NCBI GenBank assembly: GCA_023434025.1
Contig: JAEYTL010000026.1
Span: 76,518 to 140,517, forward strand
Direction: 5' to 3'
DNA length: 64,000 bases
DNA from: Bacteroidota bacterium
GTDB lineage: Bacteria; Bacteroidota; Bacteroidia; Flavobacteriales; Flavobacteriaceae
Shown: piece after piece, positions 8,860 through 16,750 of the stretch
How the letters are laid out: each line of letters begins with the position of its first letter
Position numbering within the stretch: the stretch's first letter is position 1
Program-made: the position numbers and the translations under genes
Notes under the pieces: generated by a model
Told to the model about the DNA's origin: nothing
Database searches by the model: none
What the model saw: only the letters and a program-made list of their open reading frames with translations

Positions 8860-9825
8860 TTATTTTGAAAATTTTTCACCTGCTTTTTCAACAATAAAGA
8901 TAGTTAAAAAACCTGCAATCATTAAAATAACAGACAAAGTGATTTGACTGTCTCCTTCAAAATACTGGGGTAAGATACTTTTTTCCAGCACCGCAACCTC
9001 TTCTCCGTGTGAATCTACCCGGGTAGTCAATACTCTTTTCCACGGCCATACTTTGTTTAACGAGCCCAGCATGAACCCGGTTAAAACAGCCATCGTGACA
9101 TTTCTGTAATTGTCAAACATCCAGTTTAAGACTTTGGAAAACAGTTTTATACCTAAAATGGCTCCTACTGCAAACGTAATCAGTTTTAAGGCCGATTTGT
9201 AAATTAAATCAAAATCTAATGTGATCAATCCTTCTCTGAATTGATTAATTGTGCCGATTACAATGGCATATGATCCCATGAGAACCAGAATAAAAGCACC
9301 TGAGATACCGGGTAAAATCATTGCGATAATGGCAATAAAACCGGAAATAAACAGGTAAAAATAGCTATCCGGTGAGGCAACAGGTTCAACCACAGTGATG
9401 TAATAAGAAACAATTGTTCCTATGATGAAAAACAAAATAGTAGAGAATTTCCTGTCTGTTATCTGTTTGCCCACAAAGTAGATACTGGCAATTACCAACC
9501 CAAAGAAAAAAGACCACACCAAAATGGGTTGTGTTGCCAAAAGGTGGGTAATCACTTTGGAGAGTGATAAAATACTGATGGCAATCCCGCTGAGCAATGC
9601 AACTAAAAAATTACCGTTAATTTGTTGCCAGGCAATTTTAAACCCGTTTTTTTTCCATGACGAAAAAAAAGAAAAATCAACCTTGTTGATGGTGTCAATC
9701 AGTTCTTGGTATATACCTGAAATAAATGCAATTGTTCCGCCGGAAACACCGGGAACTACATCGGCGGCCCCCATTGCCAGACCTTTGAGTGTTATTAAAA
9801 AATAATCGGGGAAAAGTCTTCTCAT
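8860..9825 (-). CDS. DUF368-family membrane protein, putative undecaprenyl-phosphate translocase
   Basis: A polytopic membrane protein of 321 residues. The diagnostic motif MGAADVVPGVSGGTIAFISG stands near the N-terminus and a related ILPGISGAFILVLMGSY in the second half, consistent with an internal duplication. DUF368 (PopT) proteins have been reported as undecaprenyl-phosphate translocases. I use the ATG at 9825: the frame extends to 9861 only by a TTG, and that extension would encode a hairpin (see 9829-9859). The U-run of that hairpin ends 3 bp before the ATG, so no ordinary ribosome site is seen. Confidence 0.9.
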   Translation of the reverse strand: MRRLFPDYFLITLKGLAMGAADVVPGVSGGTIAFISGIYQELIDTINKVDFSFFSSWKKNGFKIAWQQINGNFLVALLSGIAISILSLSKVITHLLATQPILVWSFFFGLVIASIYFVGKQITDRKFSTILFFIIGTIVSYYITVVEPVASPDSYFYLFISGFIAIIAMILPGISGAFILVLMGSYAIVIGTINQFREGLITLDFDLIYKSALKLITFAVGAILGIKLFSKVLNWMFDNYRNVTMAVLTGFMLGSLNKVWPWKRVLTTRVDSHGEEVAVLEKSILPQYFEGDSQITLSVILMIAGFLTIFIVEKAGEKFSK

Positions 9826-9828
9826 AAT

Positions 9829-9859
9829 AAAAAAGCGTTCCGTTGTTGAAACGGAACGC
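9829..9859 (-). terminator. Terminator-like hairpin touching the DUF368 start
   Basis: On the minus strand an 8-bp GC-rich stem GCGTTCCG/CGGAACGC with a 9-nt loop is followed directly by six T, then ATT and the ATG of the DUF368 gene. The structure is that of a Rho-independent terminator for the upstream TPR transcript, but its position leaves no leader for DUF368. It could be an attenuator or a 5' hairpin of the DUF368 mRNA instead. Confidence 0.6.
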
Positions 9860-9900
9860 AAATTAGGGAAATTTTTTATAATTATGTTTAAATCATACTT

Positions 9901-10063
9901 AGAACTCGTTTAAACTTTTTCAATTGGCTGCAAAAAGGCCTTCTTACCTTAGATTTTACCTGTTCTCTTTCTCCTTAGCTCAGCGATGCAGTTCAAAAAA
10001 GCTAAAATATAAGGCAAAAATCCCTATTTTTCGCTTCAATCAAAAAAAGTTTAAACGAGTTCT
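9901..10063. repeat. 163-bp element with 20-bp perfect terminal inverted repeats
   Basis: The left arm AGAACTCGTTTAAACTTTTT (9901-9920) is the exact reverse complement of 10044-10063. The interior of about 120 bp has no open frame. The right arm reaches into the stop codon of the TPR gene. This is the layout of a small non-autonomous mobile or repetitive intergenic element. I have the impression that similar GTTTAAACGAGTTCT palindromes are scattered through other Flavobacterium genomes, but only one copy is in this window. Confidence 0.65.
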
Positions 10064-11459
10064 ATGATTTCAAATATTTGCTGATTACATTTTGAACGAT
10101 TTTTTTATCCCAGACTACCGGAAATAATTCCTCCAACAGGGTCCGGTTGTTGCTGTTTAAGCGTAAACCATTAGCCAGGTGGAATTTTCCTTTGTTGTTT
10201 TGCTGCAGCATATAATACATTCCTGCCAAACGGTACTCTATCTCATACTCTTCCGGGAAAAATTCAGATGCCTGCAACAATGTTTGGATGGCACTGTCAA
10301 ACTCACCTAAAAATTGCAGAATATCTACCCAAAACAACCAGGTATCTAAGTGTGCATCGCCAAATTCAACGGCTTTGCGATAGCCAAATTCGGCTTCTTC
10401 ATAAAAATTCATCTGGCGGTTAATGGTGGCATACCGTTTCCAGTACAGTTGATTTTCGTTATCGATAGCTAGTGCTTTGTTAACATAAAACAGAGCTTTC
10501 TGATAATTTTTCAGCCGGATATAAAAATCAGTAATGGCAATCCATCCTTTGTCCAGCAAAGGATCTTCGTGAACGGTCTGGTTGTAGAACTTTATAGCTT
10601 CTGCTTTGTGGCCTAGTTTTTCATGGCATTTTCCAATCCGCAGCAAAGCATAGGAAGTGGGATCTTCCAGTTCGATTGTGCGTTCATAGGCTTCAATAGC
10701 CTCTTCAAAGCGTTTCAGTTTTTCCAGTGATTTTCCTTTTTCCATAAAAGCACCGATAAACTGATCGTCAATGAGGGTAGCATAATCGAAACAACGCAAC
10801 GCATTTTCATAATTTTTAATGCTGTAGCTTAGTCTTCCCTGTTGGTGCCATGCGATTTCGCTGTAAGGATTTTTTTCAATATACTTTTCCAAGTATGCAA
10901 TGGCATCTTTTTGCTGATCGAGGAATTCAAAACAATACACTACGTTGTACAGGGCAGACTGGTCTTCGATATCTACTTCCAGGCATTTAATGAAGTTATG
11001 TTTTGCCAATTCCAGATTGTCCATAAAGAGATATTCCATGCCCATGAGGTTATACACATCGGCATAATCGTCTGTAAACTGTAATGCTTTTTTTAATTCT
11101 TCAATCGCTTTTTCGTGTTGGTCACGTTTTGAATAAATGTTTGCTTTTTGAATGTAAATCTCTTCATTGTGTGGTTCAATGGCGTACAACTCGTTGAGCA
11201 TTTTGTCTGCTGCATCAAGTTTGTCATCATAAATCAACATTTCAATTTGAACCAGTTTTAAGCCGGTAGATTTTGGATGTTGTTCGAGAGCTAATTTCAA
11301 GGCTTTTTTGGCCAGAGATGCTTTGCCCATATCGAGATAGTGAAGAATTATTTCTTCAAATTCCTCGGAATCGAAAAAGAAAACTTTGTTGGTTTTCAGC
11401 ATCGATTCAAATCTCGACAAGGATACGTTGTAATCGTCTTCTTCGTGACTTAAATGCAT
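10062..11459 (-). CDS. Tetratricopeptide-repeat protein, 465 aa
   Basis: No signal peptide is seen and almost the whole protein is made of about a dozen TPR units of 34 residues, for example EIYIQKANIYSKRDQHEKAI and DVYNLMGMEYLFMDNLELAK. It is probably a cytoplasmic scaffold; the partner is unknown. It heads the minus-strand series TPR, DUF368, DedA, aroE, DUF349, although a terminator-like hairpin and the inverted-repeat element separate it from DUF368. Its stop codon lies inside the right arm of that element. Confidence 0.9.
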   Translation of the reverse strand: MHLSHEEDDYNVSLSRFESMLKTNKVFFFDSEEFEEIILHYLDMGKASLAKKALKLALEQHPKSTGLKLVQIEMLIYDDKLDAADKMLNELYAIEPHNEEIYIQKANIYSKRDQHEKAIEELKKALQFTDDYADVYNLMGMEYLFMDNLELAKHNFIKCLEVDIEDQSALYNVVYCFEFLDQQKDAIAYLEKYIEKNPYSEIAWHQQGRLSYSIKNYENALRCFDYATLIDDQFIGAFMEKGKSLEKLKRFEEAIEAYERTIELEDPTSYALLRIGKCHEKLGHKAEAIKFYNQTVHEDPLLDKGWIAITDFYIRLKNYQKALFYVNKALAIDNENQLYWKRYATINRQMNFYEEAEFGYRKAVEFGDAHLDTWLFWVDILQFLGEFDSAIQTLLQASEFFPEEYEIEYRLAGMYYMLQQNNKGKFHLANGLRLNSNNRTLLEELFPVVWDKKIVQNVISKYLKS

Positions 11460-11613
11460 ACTCGGTTGTTTTTAAAATTATCCTTCTCTAAAATTAGAAA
11501 AGGAATGCTCTGATTCTATTTTTTTACTGAATTGTTGTAAACAATTTAATTAACAGCTTTTTTTGAGGTGATGGGTAACTGGAGGATGGGGTTTAACAAT
11601 AAGTACCCATTCT

Positions 11614-12798
11614 TTATTCCTTCACCATCTCATCCAACACTTCCAATATAATTGCACAACCATCTTTAATTTCTTCTTCCGAAACGGTTAATGGTGGCGT
11701 GATCCGGATTGCTTTTCCTTCAAACAATAGCCAAAAGAGAATTAACCCTTTGTTCTGGCATCTAAAAATAATCTCATTGGTTATTTCCGCTGATTCGGTC
11801 ATGGCAGCCAGCATTAAACCTTTTCCTCTTATTTCTTTTATCAAAGGATGTACCAAAAGTTGTCTGAACAGCTTTTCTTTTTCCAGTGTTTGTGCTATCA
11901 GGTTGGTTTCAGTGACCTCACGAAGGGTTGCTAAACAGGCTGCTGCTATGACAGGATGTCCGCCAAATGTAGTAATATGCCCTAATTTCGGGTCATGACT
12001 TAATAAATCCATGTATTCGGCTTTGGCGGTAAAAGCTCCAACCGGCATACCGCCCCCCATTCCTTTTCCCATAATCACAATATCGGGGACAACATTGTAG
12101 TTCTCAAAACCAAATAATTTTCCGGTTCTGCCAAAGCCTGGCTGGATTTCATCAACAATCAGCAAGGCACCCATTTCGTCACAACGTTGTTTGATTTTGG
12201 TTAAAAATCCGTTTTCGGGCTGAATAAATCCGGCTCCGCCCTGAATGCTTTCTAAAATTACGCCGGCTGTTTTACGGGTTATTTTTTGAATATCTTCTTC
12301 GTTGTTAAACGTTATAAAATCCACATCCGGAATCAGGGGGCGGAATATTTGCTTGCGTTCTTCAAATCCCATAACACTCATTGAACCCATGGTGTTACCG
12401 TGATAGGCATTGTAGCACGAAATTAACTGGCTTCTTCCGGTTACTCTTCTGGCGAGTTTTAAGGCACCTTCGGTAGCTTCGGTTCCGGAGTTGACCAAAT
12501 AGGTTTTGTTGAGTGGCTCCGGCATGTTCTCTGCCAGCAATTTGCAAAACTCAACTGCCGGGTGCTGAGCATATTCACCATAGACCATGACATGCGAATA
12601 TTTGTCTAACTGGTCTTTGATGGCCTGATTAACTCTTGGATGCTGATGCCCTAAACTACAGGCGGAAACGCCGGCTACAAAATCCAAATACTTTTTGTTG
12701 TTAACGTCATAGATGTAGCTGCCTTTGGCATGCGAAACTTCCATTGCCAGCGGATAGGGCGACGTTTGAGCCTGGTATTTGAGGAAATCTTCTTTCAT
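11614..12798 (-). CDS. Class III aminotransferase (acetylornithine/ornithine type)
   Basis: A PLP-dependent aminotransferase of about 394 residues. Visible are the ornithine-aminotransferase-like VNSGTEATEGALKLAR loop, YNAYHGNTMGS, the aspartate in LIVDEIQPGFGRTGK, and the PLP lysine in VIMGKGMGGGMPVGAF. Substrate cannot be fixed from sequence; no arg genes are adjacent. Two in-frame ATG codons (12810 and 12798) are possible; MKEDFLKYQAQT at 12798 looks like the family start. It lies 64 bp after the OstA-like gene and is probably co-transcribed with it. Confidence 0.9.
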   Translation of the reverse strand: MKEDFLKYQAQTSPYPLAMEVSHAKGSYIYDVNNKKYLDFVAGVSACSLGHQHPRVNQAIKDQLDKYSHVMVYGEYAQHPAVEFCKLLAENMPEPLNKTYLVNSGTEATEGALKLARRVTGRSQLISCYNAYHGNTMGSMSVMGFEERKQIFRPLIPDVDFITFNNEEDIQKITRKTAGVILESIQGGAGFIQPENGFLTKIKQRCDEMGALLIVDEIQPGFGRTGKLFGFENYNVVPDIVIMGKGMGGGMPVGAFTAKAEYMDLLSHDPKLGHITTFGGHPVIAAACLATLREVTETNLIAQTLEKEKLFRQLLVHPLIKEIRGKGLMLAAMTESAEITNEIIFRCQNKGLILFWLLFEGKAIRITPPLTVSEEEIKDGCAIILEVLDEMVKE

Positions 12799-12862
12799 AG
12801 TGATGGTCATTGATAATGGGATGAAGAAGCGTTTAAGCGGAAACTTGCAAACAGTATTTGGT

Positions 12863-14491
12863 TTAAGTGCCTTTTTTCTTTTCCGCTTCCTGTTCTTCTA
12901 ACGTTTCTTTTCGTACCTCCATAGGAAGATTTTCCAGTTCTTCTTCCGCTTTTTTCTCTTCTTTCATTTTTTCTTCGTATGCATTTTCTTCGGGCGGAAA
13001 AATATCTTCTTTTGATTTAATCCGTTCATCACCTCTCCAGACAAATCCACGCAGCTTCCTTGCATTTTCCGGCAATTCGGTTTCAGGGTAAATTTCGCCT
13101 TCCACCTGCCTGAAGAAAGTAATGGTATTTATCTGATTGCCATCCAGTGTCATATTGATGCTGCTGCTTTTGCTTTTGTTGATACCAATAAGCTCCTGCT
13201 GTTCATTTCGCATATAATAAATGACCTCCGTATTTTTGACGACATCTACTTCATAGAGCTTGTTGTCCCTGAATTTGCCATAGAGATTCAGCCCTTTGAC
13301 CTGATTGTAACCGGAACCGATAGTGTCTTTTGAAGCAATAAATGTATTATTCAGTACTTTGAGTGAGTCGAGCTTTTCTGTTTCTTTGTTCGAAATCAAA
13401 TGCATGATATCGCCCGTCATCTGGTTATCAAAATTCCACATGACCGGGTTTCTGATCAGCTTGGTAAGGCCGGTTTTTTCATCAGAATGCAGCGAATCAC
13501 ATTTTCCGCTCATGTCAATTTTAAAAAAACGCACGTTATTAAAGGCTCTTACGACCCGGTTTTCCGGTTTTCCGGTAACAATTAATTTTTTTCCGTGAAT
13601 GTACAACGTATCCTGTTCTACCAAGGTCATGGCGACAGCTCTTTTGGTCATCATAAGCGAGTCTTTTTCGCGATACACTTCGCCATAATGACCTTTTACA
13701 ATACTGTTGTTAATGGAATCTGTTACTTTTACATTACGGGTGGCTGAAGCAAATTCACGGTTCCGGTCATAGTATAAGCTGTCTCCTTCAATCAGTCGGT
13801 TGTTGTATCTGATGTAAGAGTTTTTGACAAAATGAGAAAAGTTTTTCTTAGTATCATAAAAACCTTTTTCGGTGTAAATATAATTCTCTTTGCTGGTGAT
13901 GGTTGACGGGCCAAAAAGGTAGGCATGTCCGACGTTTTCATAATAATCCAGGTGGTTTGTCTGGATAACGTATTTCGGGTTAGTAATAGTCACTGCATTC
14001 CGGAACTGATACATTTTTCGCTGAACCACATAGGTACCGGCCTGGCTGACGAGTGTATTTTCTTTATCCGTAATGGTTCCGCCGGTTTTGTAAAAAGCCT
14101 GTTGGGTGTTTCGGTCAAAATTAAGTACTTCCGTTTTCAGGGTAGAACTGGGTGAACTCATGATTACATTTCCGGAAGCATAAGCCTGCTTGTTCTCACC
14201 ATTGTATTCGGCATAGGTACTGGTCATCGTAATCGTATCGCCCTGAATCATTCGTACATCCCCAAAAGCTTTCAGGTAGTTTTCCTTTTTAAATAAATAG
14301 GCTTTATTGCAGAACATGACGGCTCCGTCATGGCTTACACGAACATTCCCGGTCAGTAGCACCGCATCCGGGTATAAATTTTCATCCACATCAAAAAAAT
14401 CGGAATACTCGACAAAGATTTCCTTGCTTTTTTGTCCCCAGCTCTGTTGAAAGCTAATTAAACAGAACATGATAAAAATAATAGTTCTCAA
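12863..14491 (-). CDS. OstA-like/LptA-domain protein of lipopolysaccharide transport
   Basis: A signal peptide (about residues 1-19, ending SWG) is followed by a beta-jellyroll OstA/LptA-type repeat region (PDAVLLTGNVRVSHDGAVMF, LKAFGDVRMIQGDTI, AYASGNVIMSS). The last 40 residues are a Glu/Lys-rich low-complexity tail. OstA-like proteins of 500-600 residues are the Bacteroidota counterpart of LptA or the LptD N-terminus and are thought to carry LPS across the periplasm. It is the first gene before the aminotransferase. Confidence 0.88.
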   Translation of the reverse strand: MRTIIFIMFCLISFQQSWGQKSKEIFVEYSDFFDVDENLYPDAVLLTGNVRVSHDGAVMFCNKAYLFKKENYLKAFGDVRMIQGDTITMTSTYAEYNGENKQAYASGNVIMSSPSSTLKTEVLNFDRNTQQAFYKTGGTITDKENTLVSQAGTYVVQRKMYQFRNAVTITNPKYVIQTNHLDYYENVGHAYLFGPSTITSKENYIYTEKGFYDTKKNFSHFVKNSYIRYNNRLIEGDSLYYDRNREFASATRNVKVTDSINNSIVKGHYGEVYREKDSLMMTKRAVAMTLVEQDTLYIHGKKLIVTGKPENRVVRAFNNVRFFKIDMSGKCDSLHSDEKTGLTKLIRNPVMWNFDNQMTGDIMHLISNKETEKLDSLKVLNNTFIASKDTIGSGYNQVKGLNLYGKFRDNKLYEVDVVKNTEVIYYMRNEQQELIGINKSKSSSINMTLDGNQINTITFFRQVEGEIYPETELPENARKLRGFVWRGDERIKSKEDIFPPEENAYEEKMKEEKKAEEELENLPMEVRKETLEEQEAEKKKGT

Positions 14492-14638
14492 AGGTAAATT
14501 TTTGCCAAAATTACTAAAAATGAAAGAAGGACAAGAGGTGTTAAGAATTATTTAGGTTCAAAACAGATGTTTTTCATATTTCGTAGTGTCAGTTTTTTTA
14601 AAAAAGCTATTTTTGAGGGAAGAACCAATTTTTGTATT

Positions 14639-14971
14639 ATGCTTAGCATATTTTTTATTTATTTTTTAGGAAAATCATTTTATACATTAGCGGAGAAGCA
14701 CAACCAGCACAAATGGCTTTACGCTATTTTGGGTATTCTTTCTTATTATGTGGCAACGATTGTATTTATGGTTATTTTAGTTGTACTGGATTTGTTTTTG
14801 TCTTTAGGGGTTGATGGTTTTTCGGAAAGAGCATTGGGCTTCATAGCCATTCCCTTTGGCCTTTTGGGATGCTGGGGATTCTACAGGCTTTTAGAAAACA
14901 AATGGAAGAAAATAATCAAGATTGAGGTTGAAACCATTGATGAAATAGGCAAGCATCAGAACCCGGAATAA
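14639..14971 (+). CDS. Small hypothetical membrane protein
   Basis: About 110 residues with three hydrophobic helices (MLSIFFIYFLGKSF, LYAILGILSYYVATIVFMVI, ALGFIAIPFGLLGCWGFY) and a charged C-terminus. No family recognised with confidence. The frame is open back to an ATG at 14567, but the ATG at 14639 removes a poorly hydrophobic, basic extension and places a membrane helix at the N-terminus, so I prefer it. It lies 12 bp before the lipoprotein gene, probably as one transcript. Confidence 0.6.
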   Translation: MLSIFFIYFLGKSFYTLAEKHNQHKWLYAILGILSYYVATIVFMVILVVLDLFLSLGVDGFSERALGFIAIPFGLLGCWGFYRLLENKWKKIIKIEVETIDEIGKHQNPE

Positions 14972-14983
14972 CCATTATACAGC

Positions 14984-15859
14984 ATGACCATGAAACTTTT
15001 TAAATTTTTCATACTCTATTTCATCTTATTTATTTCCTGCTCGTCTAAAACCGATTCCGACGGAAGAATAGCCGTTGTTTTTGATTTTCCTAAAAAAATC
15101 AGCGAAGTTTCCGGTATAATTTACCACCGGGATATTATCTGGTGTGTTCAGGACAGTGGTAATTCTAATGAGGTTTTGGGTTTTGATGATGCCGGAAAAT
15201 TAGTTGAGCGGATTGAGGTGCGTGATGCTGAAAATATCGATTGGGAAGCCATTACTGCAGACAAAGAAGGAAACCTTTACATAGGAGATTTTGGAAATAA
15301 TGATAATGACCGGCAGGATTTAACGATTTATAAATTAGCTGCTTCTGATTATGGAAACGTTTCGGAAAAAATTACATTCTACTATCCAGAACAAAAAGAT
15401 TTTCCGGCAAAAAAAAGCGAAAAGCTATATGATTGCGAAGCCTTTTTTCTGTATCAGAATGCTTTTTATTTGTTTACCAAAAACCGCAGCAAGGGGTTTG
15501 ATGGTACTGCCTTAATTTATAAAGTTCCTGCCACTGCGGGTCATCATCCGGCAAAACTGATCGGACAATTAAAAACCTGTTCCCGGTATAATACATGTGT
15601 GATTACCGGAGCGGCGATCAGTCCGGATGAAAAACAAATTGTGCTTTTAGGTCATGACCGGATCTGGTTATTTGAAGATTTTAAAGGGGATGATTTCCTT
15701 TCAGGGCATTTTTCGGAACTGGCATTAAATCACTACAGCCAGAAAGAAGGGATTTGTTTTAAAGATGATCAAACACTTTACCTTGCTGATGAACGAAGCA
15801 AAAAAACAGGCGGAAAGCTGTATGAAGTTACCCTGGAGGCCTTAAAAAGTTCCCACTAA
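14984..15859 (+). CDS. Lipoprotein with a beta-propeller-like fold (SdiA-regulated-like)
   Basis: The lipobox LFISCSS near residue 20 marks a secreted lipoprotein. The body of 270 residues has propeller-like repeats (EVSGIIYHRDIIWCVQDSGN, NIDWEAITADKEGNLYIGDFGNN, VITGAAISPDEKQIVLLGHD) similar to proteins annotated as SdiA-regulated or phytase-like esterases. Function unknown. An alternative ATG two codons later is equally good. The 3' end overlaps the end of the convergent PAP2 gene by 18 bp. Confidence 0.75.
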   Translation: MTMKLFKFFILYFILFISCSSKTDSDGRIAVVFDFPKKISEVSGIIYHRDIIWCVQDSGNSNEVLGFDDAGKLVERIEVRDAENIDWEAITADKEGNLYIGDFGNNDNDRQDLTIYKLAASDYGNVSEKITFYYPEQKDFPAKKSEKLYDCEAFFLYQNAFYLFTKNRSKGFDGTALIYKVPATAGHHPAKLIGQLKTCSRYNTCVITGAAISPDEKQIVLLGHDRIWLFEDFKGDDFLSGHFSELALNHYSQKEGICFKDDQTLYLADERSKKTGGKLYEVTLEALKSSH

Positions 15860-16735
15860 TCCCAACTGGTTATAACCCATCCTGAAATTCCATGAAATTT
15901 TGTTTTTCCGCTCTTCCGGATGGAGTTTGTATTTGTTATCTCTTTTGAGGTATGAATCTACACATTCTACGATGGCCACACTCATTACGGCACTCAGAAA
16001 AACATCAGAAGCCCAGTGAGCTCCTTCCCAGATGCGGGATAGGGGAGAAACCATACCCAAAACATAAAACCCGCCTTTTACCCACGGACTACTGAATTGT
16101 TTTGACAGGGCATAACAGGTGGTAACCGATAAAGCAGTGTGCCCCGACGGAAAAGAACTATAAGCAGCTGTTCCGTTGAAAGGATCAAAATAATCATGGC
16201 CTAATCCGGTGGTAGGTCTTGCTCTTCCGGCCACTGTTTTCATGACTTGTTGAAGCAAACCGCCTACACTGGCTGAGGTGATCATCAGTACACCGGTATA
16301 GCGGATTTTTTCATTATTTGTCAGTAAACCGACCAGATAGACACTTCCGGTTACCCCATAATTAATTTGCGGTTTTCCAAACCTGAAGCCGAATTCACTG
16401 ACGGTATGCGGAATATCTTTTTCCTGTCTTCTGAAAAAGTGGCTTATTTCTTCGTCTGAAAGGTATAAGATACCGGTTCCGACCACTGTAGCCCCGAAAT
16501 AGGCGTAATCTTTTTTACCCCAGCGGGTAGGTTGGGCAAACGTATATAAAAAGCCGTTTGCTCCGTTTCGGGCATCGTATTTTACTTTGCTCCAAAATGT
16601 TTCTTTTTTTAGAGTGTCCTGTTCAGCTCCTGTAAAAACAAGGGTGTCACAATGAACCGACAAGCTGTCCGTTTGGGCAGCAAGAAAGTTCCGGCTCAAC
16701 AGAAAGATAAGAATTAAACAGATAGTGTTACGCAT
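15842..16735 (-). CDS. PAP2-family (type 2 phosphatidic acid) phosphatase, exported/membrane
   Basis: After a signal peptide (ending LAAQ) and about 100 residues, the three PAP2 motifs appear in order: KTVAGRARP, PSGHTA and SRIWEGAHWASDV, with the catalytic histidines. Family members dephosphorylate lipid phosphates such as undecaprenyl pyrophosphate, lipid A or phosphatidic acid in the periplasm. It lies 15 bp after the large metallophosphoesterase gene on the same strand, so two phosphatases are likely made from one transcript. Confidence 0.88.
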   Translation of the reverse strand: MRNTICLILIFLLSRNFLAAQTDSLSVHCDTLVFTGAEQDTLKKETFWSKVKYDARNGANGFLYTFAQPTRWGKKDYAYFGATVVGTGILYLSDEEISHFFRRQEKDIPHTVSEFGFRFGKPQINYGVTGSVYLVGLLTNNEKIRYTGVLMITSASVGGLLQQVMKTVAGRARPTTGLGHDYFDPFNGTAAYSSFPSGHTALSVTTCYALSKQFSSPWVKGGFYVLGMVSPLSRIWEGAHWASDVFLSAVMSVAIVECVDSYLKRDNKYKLHPEERKNKISWNFRMGYNQLGLVGTF

Positions 16736-16750
16736 ATATGTCCTGAAAAA

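Noticed and set aside
9826..9861. N-terminal extension of the DUF368 protein
   Set aside because: It starts at TTG and translates a hairpin; conserved sequence begins at MRRLFPDYF.
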